Assembly (NCBI RefSeq): GCF_043641665.1
Contig: NW_027261191.1
Location: forward strand, 51,904-115,903
Direction of reading: 5' to 3'
From: Enoplosus armatus
Taxonomy: Eukaryota > Chordata > Actinopteri > Centrarchiformes > Enoplosidae
DNA length: 64,000 nt
Position numbers and translations under genes: made by a program. The notes below the pieces were generated by a model. The model made no database searches. It worked only from the letters and a program-made list of their open reading frames with translations, and was not told the DNA's origin. Within the stretch, counting starts at the first letter, position 1; every line of letters starts with the position of its first letter. Positions 32,801-43,462 of the stretch are shown here, piece after piece.

Positions 32801-35070
32801 GACTCCATTAGAGATTGTCATTAAGTTGAGTTAAAAGGGTTAAAAAGTGGTATTTGAGTATAAATGATAGTAATGCTAATTCATTTTCAATCTAAAGCAT
32901 ATAATCCAAGGAAAATTGTAAAGCTATTGTGACATATTCCATCAGGATGTTAAAGTAAATGGACTCAAATGGTCTCACATATATAGTGCTTTTCAACCTT
33001 CATGGTTCCCACAGTTTTGGAGCTACAGCACTGTGTGTCATCTATAAAGGTTTTGTGAAGAGTTAGACCATCATTCAGCCAGGGATGCTATAGGACATAG
33101 TTTTTACATGTAAAACAATTAACACAATATACGTTATATTAACGTACATCACCCCTGTCCCCACTGCGTTACATTAACGCACCCACCCCCTACTGGACAC
33201 TTTATCTGGACACTTTACTTTATTCTGGTCACTGCACTGTTGTTATTTATCTTATCTTATTTTTTATTTTTATTTTTATTCTTATTCTTATTTTAGCTTT
33301 TATATTCTACTTATTTGTTATCAAAACAATAGCACCTTCAGACCACAGCAAATTCCTTGTAATGTATGTTACTTGGCAATAAACAGTTTCTGATTCTGAT
33401 TCTGATTCTGATTACAGAAACCGAAATGAAGCAGGTGGATAGCAACTTGTTGCCTAGTAATGGGCAAATTGCACTAATCTGTTTCTAATATGTCAGACAT
33501 AAAATGCATCGTCGTGGGACATAGTGACGCAAATATCTCTTCTTTGAAACTGGCAGATTACATATAAAATTAGACAGATGAGTTGTGTACACAGGGTTGA
33601 GCAAAAATGATTTGTTTCAAAAACAAAATCAGCCCCATACAACCTATAGTTATCAAAATAAGGGTTATTAGAAACCTCACCGTTTTCATCGTTTACCAAG
33701 TCAAACACAGTAATGTGTGTTCCTTTCATTGGATTAAGTGTTAATGTGGTTTAAATGTATGCATGTGGAGTTCCCACCGTTGTGAGCATGTCCAATGGTG
33801 TATGGTGTCATAGTCCTTCAGGACATTCTCATAACAAAAGGCTAAATAACAGACTTCCTGTGACGTTGCCTCTCGTGTGATAATTACAGCTTTTGAATGA
33901 TCTTGATGAGCTTGATAAAATCATAAGGGCATATTTTCAGTTTTTCTGAAGGATGATGTCACTGTTATCCCACCCAAAATATAACATAATTTCATAAACA
34001 CCAGGTCATAATGTGAGAGTATGTCCAGAAGCTAAAAGATACTGGCTGCTGGTGTGTCTTCCCAGGGGAAAGTCTTTGGTCTTTGGGGTGGGAAAGATTT
34101 AAGATCCACTCCCTGATGAAATAATCTGTAATCAAAATGTAAATGTATTTATATTCAAAGTATTGCTTAGTTGTTTGTTGTTGAGAACTGCTTTTAACAA
34201 GAATTTGCGTTAAAAGTGGCATTCTAGGCAGAAAAAGAAGCACAGACCAAAGCGAGCGGGGCCCTTCCTACCCTTTGAGCATGTGAAGCCGGGATGGAGA
34301 GGTTACGGTGGAAGAGAAAGAGCTGACAGGCAACACCAGACCCTCCCAAAGCCTGGAGGGACACCTGAAAGCCTCGCAGGAAGGCGATGCCTGCAGCAAA
34401 CACAAAAGGACAGCGTGAAGTCAGTGTCACGGACTCGGCAAGCCATCATCTAAGTTGCATACAAACTCCAAAGTCAAATGCATGTGTGTGCTGCTTGTGT
34501 TACACCAGTTCAGTGCATGCTCAATTAAACTTTTAACAAGAAAGTCTGTTATACTGTCACCTGTCAAAGCCTGGAATAATTCAACGAGCTGTCTCTCATA
34601 CCTGTACTTAGAAGCATTCTCATAATGCAAGGCATAATTTTCGCCTTTCAAAAATAATTCACTGTATGTCACCTGAAGTAAATCTTCTTTATGTCAAACC
34701 CTGATATGACAAATTATTTGGGGGACGTAACTCCTGCCTGACATGGTATTTTAATTTCAAAACTGGCTACAGTCTTAAAAACTGACCAAACAACTGTATG
34801 ACTTTCGCCCCAATTTAAAGACATGCTATGTATCCTTATCACAACCGCATACAGAAATTGGCTTTAGAATATAGGATGAGAGTATTTCGTTGTCAATCTG
34901 TATCAACATACCATAGTAACTGGGCTTCCAGGAGACAACCATTGTGTCATATTTGGGGTTTGGCTCATGTACAAACTCAATCTTCACATCATTTGGTGCT
35001 TGGACATAGTGCTGACAGATTTTAGGGTCTCCTTCTCCTAGCAACTCAAAACATGGCCATGGAATACAAC
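26876..35070 (-). CDS. il17rd-like: IL-17 receptor D (SEF)-like gene, ten 3' exons, unit 2
   Basis: The same ten exons at 35070-34912, 34390-34272, 31882-31759, 31479-31441, 30705-30560, 30443-30369, 29876-29810, 29382-29236, 29046-28874 and 27421-26876. I saw no coding difference from unit 1. Both sides are bounded by transposon clusters, and I find no upstream exon with a start codon and signal peptide between 35071 and the next unit. This copy could be expressed only through a cryptic promoter or by splicing from far upstream. Confidence 0.72.
27620..28783 (+). pseudogene. RTE-like LINE remnant, unit 2
   Basis: Copy of the intronic LINE remnant. The TA run is 4 bp shorter than in unit 1, which lets one broken frame run on further (27625-28065). 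Base 28192 is a here and g in units 1 and 3. Confidence 0.75.
30760..31380. mobile_element. MITE-like element, unit 2
   Basis: Same 621-bp element with the same inverted ends, duplicated with the unit. Confidence 0.7.
33126..33413 (+). repeat. L2/CR1-group LINE 3' end in receptor intron, unit 2
   Basis: Second copy of the intronic LINE 3' end, inverted relative to the remnant at 21669-21960. Confidence 0.85.
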
Positions 35071-35235
35071 CTGAGGAGAAATAACAATGACACATAGAAT
35101 ATCAAAGTGTTTTGCTGCAAAAGACATTCTCAGTACATGATGATTTCTTGACAGTGCACAAGTCAGCAATCAATACATTTCTGGATATCTAATATGAAAG
35201 GAAACAGGATGTTTTAGCAAGACCGGGCTACAGTC

Positions 35236-35640
35236 ATGCTAACGGCTATGAGGTTGTACTTGTTAGCATGCATGGATAAGCGTAAATACAGTAAGATTGT
35301 TATTCACGTCGGCGGTAATGACTCCCGGTTACGCCAATCGGAGGTCACTAAAATTAACGTGGAGTCGGTGTGTTCGTTTGCAAAAACTATGTCGGACTCC
35401 GTAGTTTTCTCTGGGCCCCTTCCCAATTTGACCAGTGATGACATGTTTAGCCGCATGTCATCATTCAACCGCTGGCTGTCGAGGTGGTGTCCAGCAAACG
35501 ATGTGGGCTTCGTAGATAATTGGCGGACTTTCTGGAGGAGACCTGGTCTGATGAGGAGAGACGGCATTCATCCCACTTTGGATGGAGCGGCTCTCATATC
35601 TAGAAATCTGACCGACTTTATTAGTGAACCAAAACCGTGA
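35236..35640 (+). CDS. SGNH/GDSL-esterase-like ORF1 fragment of a LINE, unit 2
   Basis: 134 residues identical to the unit 1 fragment, with the Asn-Asp and Asp-x-x-His blocks but no N-terminal serine block. Confidence 0.7.
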   Translation: MLTAMRLYLLACMDKRKYSKIVIHVGGNDSRLRQSEVTKINVESVCSFAKTMSDSVVFSGPLPNLTSDDMFSRMSSFNRWLSRWCPANDVGFVDNWRTFWRRPGLMRRDGIHPTLDGAALISRNLTDFISEPKP

Positions 35641-36308
35641 CAACCCAGAGTCCAGACCAGGATGCAGAGTCGCAGTCCTACACGCTTCTCTGCGCTTCCA
35701 TTAGAGCAGTTACCCACCCAAAACCCCATAATGACTGTGTCTCCCCCCCGACCACTTAAATTAATTCAATCAAAATTAAACAGGAGAGCAGTCATTAATA
35801 AAAACCTAATAAAAATTAAGACCACCACTGCTATAGGACAAAACAATAGGAAAATTAAGTGTGGACTGTTAAATATCAGATCTCTGTCATCTAAAGCTGT
35901 ATTAGTAAACAAGCTAATATCAGATAATCATTTTGATCTACTGTGCTATTATTACAGCTATTATTACAGCTGTAACTACTATCATCAGTCATATTTCCAT
36001 TATTATTATAATTATAGCTGCTATTTCTACTGCTAGTCCGTCTGTCGGTCTGTCTATCTGTGTCTTTATGTCTATCTCTCTCTCTGTCTCTTTCTGTCTG
36101 TCTGTCTGTCTCTCCCCCTCTCTCTTTCTCCCTCCCTCTCTATGTCTCTCTCTCTCTCCCTCTCTCTCTCTTTCTCAAACCCAACCGGTCAAAGCAGATG
36201 ACCGCCCACCTAGAGTCTGGTTCTGCTTGAGGTTTCTGCCTCTTAAAAGGAAGTTTTTCCTTGCCATTGTCGCCAAAGTGCTTGCTCATGGTGGGAACTG
36301 TTGGGTCT

Positions 36309-36324
36309 CTGTAATAACATTATA
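36309..36324. repeat. Left target-site duplication of L1, unit 2
   Basis: CTGTAATAACATTATA, matching 42315-42330. Confidence 0.88.
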
Positions 36325-36620
36325 TTATTATTATTATCAAAGTGTTTTTATTGAATTTTCTGTTCAAACAACAAACATCCCATTCAAAAAAAAAAAATAA
36401 ATAAAATAAAAAAAATAAAATAAAATAAAATAAAAAAATAAATTAAAAAAAAGACAGCAGGACTCAAAACATACATCTCAAATACAGGTCTAAACCACAG
36501 ACAAAACAGTAACAAGACATACCATACTAATATCAGACATCAGACATACCCATCACCCATGTGGGAAGGGAAGGGAAGGAGGGGGGGGGGGTCAAAAGCT
36601 GCCATCTATGTTGGGGCTAA

Positions 36621-39600
36621 TTAGAACTCATGTTCAAAGTAGGAAATAAAAGGCTGCCAGACCGTAGAGTACTTCTTAGTGTTGCCCTGCAAGGTGAATC
36701 TAATATGTTCTAATTTAAGGTGTGCCATCACCTCTTCTACCCATCGTTTATGGGATGGCGGTGTCGCCTTTATCCAGTTAAGTAGGATCAATCTCCTAGC
36801 CAGCAATGAAGAGAATGCTATTGTTTTCCTTTGAGAGATTGTTAGTGGCGCTTCCCTTGGTGTCACACCAAAGATGGCTGTCAGAGGGCCGGGCTCTATA
36901 TCTTTGTTATAGATTGACGAGAAAGTTCTAAAAATTCTGGCCCAGAACTCTTTCAGCTTGGGACAGGACCAGAACATATGACCTATATTGGCTGGCACCT
37001 GTTTACATCTAGGGCAAGTCGGATCAGCCCCCTGATACATTCTTGCCAGTTTGTCCCTTGAGAAATGAAGTCTGTGTAAGACCTTAAACTGTATCAATCC
37101 ATGTCTAACACATACAGAAGAAGAGTGTATTAGTTCCACTGCCCGTCTCCAGTCAACATCTGATATGTCCAATTCTAACTCTTCCTCCCACTTCCTTTGT
37201 AAGATATCAAGGGATGGGGAAGCCACCTTCTGGATGCTCACATAGAGCGTGGAAACCGTCCCTTTAAGAGTTGGATTCATGTCTAGCAGCCCATCTATCC
37301 ATCCACTCCGCGGCAACTCAAGGGATGAGGCGAATGTCTTTTTCACAAAATCTCGAACCTGAAAATATCTTAAGTAATTCGTCTTTGAGGGGATTCCATA
37401 TTCCTTCTCCAACTGAGCAGCAGACATGAAAACACCACCTTTAAAAAGATTTTTGACGCATTCCACCCCAGCTCTATACCATTCCCTAAATGCTGTTCCC
37501 CCAAGGGCCGGGGAGAATAAGTGATTGCCATAGACGGGAGCAGACAGGAGGGCGTTTCTATTTTTAAAATGTGTTCTGAATTGGACCCAGATTTTGATAG
37601 AGTCACATACAACAGGGTTGTTTGTGTAAAGGTGTTTGCTTAAGGGCAGAGGAGCGCAGACCAGGGAGCATAGGGACACCGGGCTAGATGCATATCTTTC
37701 CATATGTACCCACACTGGAGTTTCATCGTCATCCAACTTTGAGACCCAAAACAACACCTTATGTATATTAGCAGCCCAATAATAGTGCATATAATTTGGT
37801 AGGGCCAGGCCTCCCTCTTCCCTCTGTCTCTCAAGGAACTCCCTTCTTATCCGGGGGACTTTTTTTTCCCAGATAAAGGTGGATGTACATTTATTCAGTT
37901 CTTTAAAAAATGACTTCGGTATGAAAATTGGTACCGTCTGGAATAAATAGAGGAACCGTGGCATTATGTTCATTTTAACAGAATTTATCTTCCCTGCTAA
38001 TGATAGGGGGAGGGATGACCACCTTTCCATATCTAATTTTGCCGTATCCAATGTTACTTTAAAATTATGATTAAATAAATCTTTATACCTCCTTGTTACA
38101 TTGATACCTAAATAGGTAAACTTATCCTTATTTGTTGTAAAGGGATAGGCCTGGAATGAAAGTTTCCTCGCCTGTTTATTAATTGGGAAAAGGACACTTT
38201 TTCCCAGGTTAATTTTATAACCCGACACCCTCCCATAGTCTTCGATAATACCAAGAGCTACCGGGATGTTCGTGACAGGATTCGACAGGAAGAGGAGGAG
38301 GTCATCAGCGTATAAAGACAACTTATGAATTTGCGTGCCCCTGTGTATTCCCCCGAGCTCAGCAGCATGCCTCAGCATTATTGCGAGGGGCTCAATTGCC
38401 ACATCAAAGAGCATGGGCGACAAGGGGCAACCCTGCCTTGTCCCCCGAAACAGAGGAAAAGGTTCAGATATTATATTGTTTGTTCTTACCATAGCCTGGG
38501 GGTTCGCATAAATTATCTCAATCCACGAGCGAAATTTAGGACCGAATCCGAATCTCTCGAGGGCCGTGAACAGATAGAAATACTCTATTCTATCAAAGGC
38601 TTTGTGGGCATCCAGGGAGATCACAATCTCAGGCTCAATGTTATCTTCAGCAGTGTATATCACATTAAACAAGCGACGGAGATTACTGGAAAGTTGTCTA
38701 CCAGCAACAAACCCTGTCTGGTCAGGATGAATTATTTTACTTATAACAAGCTCAATCCTAGCCGCCAATATTTTGGCCAATATCTTATAATCACAGCCAA
38801 GTAGACTCACTGGGCGGTATGATTCACATTTAAGTGGGTCTTTATTTTTCTTAAGGAGTACAGAGATCAAAGCCTGTGACATTGTTTGAGGCAAAGCTTT
38901 TTTATCAAGGACCTCCCTATATACTCCACAAAGCAGGGGTATCAGTTTAGAAGCGAATGTTTTATAAAACTCACTTGGGAACCCATCAGGGCCCGGCGCT
39001 TTGCCTGTCTTCATATTCCGAATCGCATTCTCTATCTCCCTAGCCGTCATGGGTCCCTCTAATCTATCCCTATCTGCGTCATCTAGGGATGGTATTTCCA
39101 GATTTTCAAAAAAATTTTTCACTCGTTCCTTGTCATCTGTTTCTGAAGTATACAGATCCTTATAAAAAGATTTAAATTGGTCGTTAATACCCTTCTGATC
39201 TATAATTTTGTTTCCCAGGTTATCTCCTATCTGTACTATCCTGCCAGCAGCTGCTGATTGCTTCAACTGGTAGCTCAGGAGCTTACCCGCACGCTCACCA
39301 TGCTCATAGAGATCCTGTCTTGACCTAAGATATAGATCCTCCTCACATTGACTTATCAAGACATCATATTCAGTTTGGAGCAAAATCCGCTTTCTATGTA
39401 GCTCCTCAGAGGGAGTCATAGAATTTGCCAGGTCAACTTCTTTTATTGCTTTTATTAATTCCGTGGTACGTTTCATCTTTCTCTTCCTTTCACCAGCACT
39501 GTATGAAATTATTTGTCCTCGTAAATAAGCTTTTAAGGATTCCCACAGAGTGCCATTACTTATATCAGGGGTATCATTAAGTTCTAAGAAAAAGACTATT

Positions 39601-40424
39601 TGCGAGTTTATGAATTTTGTAAAATCATCATCTGCCAATAGCCTGCTATTAAGGCGCCACATTCTCTGAGGTGGCGTATTCTCAGGAAAGTGAAGTTTCA
39701 ACATGACCGGGCTGTGATCAGATATTACTATACCAGTGTATTCTACATCTGTTACTATAGAAGTCAGTTTATTATCTAATAAGAAATAGTCAATTCTAGT
39801 ATATGTTTGATGTGGTGGGGAGTAAAAGGAGTACTGTCTGGAGGTTGGGTTTATGAATCTCCATGGATCAAACACACCATATGCTTTACAAAAAGAGTTA
39901 ATGCATTGTGCTGATTTACTTAATACATTGGATGTTGGGCTAGAGCGGTCCAAGGTTGAGTCTAGGACACAGTTTAGGTCTCCCCCTAGAATCAGATTAT
40001 GAGCGTCCAAATTAGGCAGTAATGAGAATAAGTCCTTAAAAAATTGAACATTATCCCAATTGGGTGCGTATATGTTTGCCAACACCACTGGCATATTGAA
40101 TAATTTTCCAACCACAATAACATATCGACCATGTTTATCTTTTATAGTAGTTGTTTCTACGAATTGTACATTCCTGTGTATAAGGATGGCCACTCCTCGA
40201 CTCTTACTATTGAAATTTGAGTGATAAATCTGATTGAATCCCCCCCTACAAAGCTTGAGGTGGTCCTTGTTCAACAAATGCGTCTCCTGTAAGTAAACTA
40301 TCTCCGCTCCCTGGTCTCTCAAATGCGAAAATATCTTACTCCGTTTAGCCGGCTTATTGATCGCCCTTACGTTCCAGCTCATCAATTTTGTGTCCATTCT
40401 GCTCGCATCCATGTTTGGTGCCAT
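36621..40424 (-). CDS. L1-clade ORF2: endonuclease-reverse transcriptase, unit 2
   Basis: 1267 intact residues with the same endonuclease, YADD and cysteine-knuckle motifs. It reads ERVKNFFENLEI where unit 1 reads ERVKIFFENLEI, from an A/T change in a homopolymer border near 39115. Confidence 0.93.
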   Translation of the reverse strand: MAPNMDASRMDTKLMSWNVRAINKPAKRSKIFSHLRDQGAEIVYLQETHLLNKDHLKLCRGGFNQIYHSNFNSKSRGVAILIHRNVQFVETTTIKDKHGRYVIVVGKLFNMPVVLANIYAPNWDNVQFFKDLFSLLPNLDAHNLILGGDLNCVLDSTLDRSSPTSNVLSKSAQCINSFCKAYGVFDPWRFINPTSRQYSFYSPPHQTYTRIDYFLLDNKLTSIVTDVEYTGIVISDHSPVMLKLHFPENTPPQRMWRLNSRLLADDDFTKFINSQIVFFLELNDTPDISNGTLWESLKAYLRGQIISYSAGERKRKMKRTTELIKAIKEVDLANSMTPSEELHRKRILLQTEYDVLISQCEEDLYLRSRQDLYEHGERAGKLLSYQLKQSAAAGRIVQIGDNLGNKIIDQKGINDQFKSFYKDLYTSETDDKERVKNFFENLEIPSLDDADRDRLEGPMTAREIENAIRNMKTGKAPGPDGFPSEFYKTFASKLIPLLCGVYREVLDKKALPQTMSQALISVLLKKNKDPLKCESYRPVSLLGCDYKILAKILAARIELVISKIIHPDQTGFVAGRQLSSNLRRLFNVIYTAEDNIEPEIVISLDAHKAFDRIEYFYLFTALERFGFGPKFRSWIEIIYANPQAMVRTNNIISEPFPLFRGTRQGCPLSPMLFDVAIEPLAIMLRHAAELGGIHRGTQIHKLSLYADDLLLFLSNPVTNIPVALGIIEDYGRVSGYKINLGKSVLFPINKQARKLSFQAYPFTTNKDKFTYLGINVTRRYKDLFNHNFKVTLDTAKLDMERWSSLPLSLAGKINSVKMNIMPRFLYLFQTVPIFIPKSFFKELNKCTSTFIWEKKVPRIRREFLERQREEGGLALPNYMHYYWAANIHKVLFWVSKLDDDETPVWVHMERYASSPVSLCSLVCAPLPLSKHLYTNNPVVCDSIKIWVQFRTHFKNRNALLSAPVYGNHLFSPALGGTAFREWYRAGVECVKNLFKGGVFMSAAQLEKEYGIPSKTNYLRYFQVRDFVKKTFASSLELPRSGWIDGLLDMNPTLKGTVSTLYVSIQKVASPSLDILQRKWEEELELDISDVDWRRAVELIHSSSVCVRHGLIQFKVLHRLHFSRDKLARMYQGADPTCPRCKQVPANIGHMFWSCPKLKEFWARIFRTFSSIYNKDIEPGPLTAIFGVTPREAPLTISQRKTIAFSSLLARRLILLNWIKATPPSHKRWVEEVMAHLKLEHIRFTLQGNTKKYSTVWQPFISYFEHEF

Positions 40425-41162
40425 GTCAGGAGTCCGCAGCCCGGAATCACCATTGCACCCCTATGATACCCACTTTCCGGATCACACCTTGAAGATTTGG
40501 CAGCAAAAACAAAAAGGTTAAAAGGAGAGGGTCTGGGGAGGGAGGGGGGGGTGTCACACACACAGACACAGCTAACACATAACACATTACATATATGAAC
40601 GCTAACACAGTGCTCTTTAACGAGCTCTCTTGTGGCCAACCGGTCCATCATCCTCCTACACACCAAGCCTACCGTGTGCGGCTCCGTGTATATCACCCCC
40701 TAACCTTAAAAGTATAACATCACCCCTTTGACTTAATCACCTCATGGGAAAAACAAACAGAGGGAGCTCTCAAGAGCAAGATCCTAAATAATGTAAAATA
40801 TTAAAAATAGAAATAAAAGGCAATACCATAGGCAGTAGGCAACAATAGCCAAGGGGGAAAAATCAATTCTTAAACCTTGAATAAGACAAAACAATAATAT
40901 GACAGGGCAACCGTAGCTCCTAGGATGGGATGAGAATTATATATCTATATACAAAGAAAAAAAAAAAATATATATACATACACCCAGCAATATATGTGAG
41001 TGCATGTGCATATCCCCACTTAAATACACACTGAAACAAATATTTCTTTGTCAATATTGTCAAATCTAGTCAACAAAATCCTGCTTGCAGTAGTCATCCC
41101 ATTTCAACAGTGTAAGCATGTGTACATTTCTACTTAGCCAAGCTGAAACCAGTCTATATGCT

Positions 41163-42227
41163 TCACCCAGGGTTCAGTTTCTTCTTGATGTAATCCACGG
41201 CGTCTTTTGGGCTCTCGAAGATTTTCGTTTGCCCTCCTTCTGGCGTAATCACCAGGGTTGCCGGGTAACGCAGCCCATATCTGATCCCCGTGCAGGCCCG
41301 CAGGAGGCTTCTTGCTTCTTTGAAGGCTGCTCTCTTACTGTTTACCTCCTGGGTGTAGTCCGGGAAGATGTGAATCTGTCCGCTCCGACCCTCCGGTGTT
41401 CTCTCCATTTCTCTCGCCTTCTTCATTATCTCCTCTTTCTCTGTAAAGTAGTGACATCTCACGACGAACGCTCTCGGCGGAACTCCGTTCCCGTCTCGTC
41501 TCGCGCCGAGTGTCCGGTGTGCTCGATCAAGCGTCGGTGTTACTGCTAGTCCCAACTTGTCTTTCAGCAAGCCCGCCATAAAGTCTGACGGCTTTTTGCC
41601 CGTCTCGGCCCCTTCTCTTACCCCCACGACACGTATGTTGTTGCGTCGTGATCGTGCCTCGAGGTCTTCACTCCGTCCCCTCAGCTTCAGTACCTCCTTC
41701 TCCATTTCTTTCAGTTTTGTCTCAATGTTGGTTATGCTGTCAGACTGACCATTCAATATTTCATCCACCTCTTTTTTCCGTTCGTCCATCCTATTAGCCA
41801 AACTGCTAGTATGATCGCTAATCAGCCTCACCTCCCCACGTAGCAACTCAAACTGAGCTTTAGCATTCTCTTCCACGCTCCTAGCCCATTTTTCCATCTC
41901 GGCCTTCGTCTCTTTCCTTCCTTTCTCTACTTCTTCTTTGCACCTCACGATCTCGGTCTTTGTCTCCTCCCTGTATTTCGTATTCTCAACGTTGCCGTTT
42001 TTAATCTCGGACATCATATCCTTAGCCCACTGAGGCATGTCGTCGGCACGTGTTAGGCTAATATCACCCTTGCTAGCCGAGGAGGTCAAGTTGCTAACCA
42101 CCGGCGGCTTTTCTCCGCCCGTTCGAGTCGATCTGGAGGTCATTTTCGGTCGTAAACTGCACTGAGAACGCACTCGTTCACTCCCAAAACAGAATCTTAT
42201 TCGTCCAGCCCCCCCAAAATGATACAA
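41163..42227 (-). CDS. L1-clade ORF1: RNA-binding protein, unit 2
   Basis: 354 residues identical to the unit 1 ORF1, with coiled coil, RRM-like domain and C-terminal domain intact. Confidence 0.9.
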   Translation of the reverse strand: MYHFGGAGRIRFCFGSERVRSQCSLRPKMTSRSTRTGGEKPPVVSNLTSSASKGDISLTRADDMPQWAKDMMSEIKNGNVENTKYREETKTEIVRCKEEVEKGRKETKAEMEKWARSVEENAKAQFELLRGEVRLISDHTSSLANRMDERKKEVDEILNGQSDSITNIETKLKEMEKEVLKLRGRSEDLEARSRRNNIRVVGVREGAETGKKPSDFMAGLLKDKLGLAVTPTLDRAHRTLGARRDGNGVPPRAFVVRCHYFTEKEEIMKKAREMERTPEGRSGQIHIFPDYTQEVNSKRAAFKEARSLLRACTGIRYGLRYPATLVITPEGGQTKIFESPKDAVDYIKKKLNPG

Positions 42228-42314
42228 ATATGGCGATATTAATATTTTTGACTACTTTTACACGGAGCCTCCGCACACACGTCTTCACACGGCAAAGCAC
42301 ATCCGGAAGTCTTC

Positions 42315-42330
42315 CTGTAATAACATTATA
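42315..42330. repeat. Right target-site duplication of L1, unit 2
   Basis: Exact match to 36309-36324. Confidence 0.88.
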
Positions 42331-42430
42331 AAGAGTCGGTCTAGACCTGCTCTATTTGTAAAGTGTCATGAGATGACTTTTGTTGTGATTTGGCGCTATA
42401 TAAATAAAATTGAATTGAATTGAATTGAAA

Positions 42431-42941
42431 AGAAATATTTCATTAAGAATATCTGTCCTAAATGATGATCTGCCAGATCTCATGCTTGTTAGTGCTGCAA
42501 AGCTGTCAGATGCAATAACAGTGTTATTTATTTCCTTCTCTTCTATCCACTGCAAGGCCAATAATATTGCCAATAGCTCTGAGGTATATACTGACAAGTG
42601 GTCTGACACTCTTTTCCTAATATATGATTCAGTCACTCGGATATAAGCTGCTGCACCTGCACACCCTGTAACAGGATCTTTGGAGCCATCTGTGAATATG
42701 AACACAGAGTCTGAAAAATGCTGATCAAACTTTGCGGCATACTGAAAGTTGCTTTGACTTGTCCTTCAATTGCTGCTGTATATTGAGGTCTATACTTGGC
42801 AAGGAGAACAACCAGGGAAGAATGGAAGAAATTGAAACTGTGGGGCTGTACTGTAATTGATGGCCTTTGCATCACCAATCCACCCAAAACTTTTGTCTCA
42901 TTATGTTCCCAGCATTCTGTTAAAACACTTTTGGCAGGATG
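42431..42941 (-). pseudogene. RNase H domain remnant of an I/Nimb-type LINE, unit 2
   Basis: Here the frame is open for 117 residues (42352-42705), from FIFTDGSKDP through SDSFAAL, and then runs into the inserted LINE tail. The upstream part (42633-42947) is in another frame, so the gene was already broken before duplication. Confidence 0.7.
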
Positions 42942-43462
42942 TGTCATGTCTCGTCATTTACGTTAAGTTACCGTTTTTGTCTCATTTAGTCATGTTGTCT
43001 TGTCATTTCCTGTTTTATTTTGTAGTATTGTGTGCCCTCTCGTTTCAGAACATTTTACTTCCTGCCCTCGTGTTTCCCGCCTTTGTGATTGTCAGTCCCC
43101 CTGATTGTTTCCACCTGTGTTCGCTCACCTCATGTTTAAATAGTCTGCGTCTCCCTTTGTCTTGTGGCAGTTTGTCTTGTCCTCAGTGCCATGATAACCA
43201 GCGGTAATTCCATGTCAAGATTTCCTGTTAGTCCCTGTGTGAGTTGTTTCAGTGTTCTTGTTAATTTGTTCACTTTACTGTCTTGTTTTTCCTAGTTTTG
43301 TTCCTCCACTTTTTGGGAGTGATTTTCTGTTGTTAACTTTGTAGATATCTCTTGCTTTGTCAAGCTTCATATTTTGTTATAAATAAATACTCTTTATTAT
43401 ATATTTGTACTTTGTTTGAGTCGTGTGTGTGGGTTCATTTTTTGCCTTGCTAAGTCGTGACA
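42942..43462 (+). mobile_element. Solo LTR (521 bp), unit 2
   Basis: Same length and ends as in unit 1. It differs at two bases that I noticed (G at the TTCGCTCACC site and A at CTAAGTCGTG). Confidence 0.7.

Larger units (their letters stand above)
36325..42314 (-). mobile_element. Near full-length L1-clade LINE, unit 2 (about 6 kb)
   Basis: Same insertion as in unit 1, with the same target duplication. It was copied by segmental duplication, not by retrotransposition. Confidence 0.9.
35226..42430 (+). mobile_element. CR1/L2-group LINE with esterase ORF, split by L1, unit 2
   Basis: Second copy, in parts 35226-36324 and 42331-42430, with the same deletion of most of ORF2. Confidence 0.75.
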
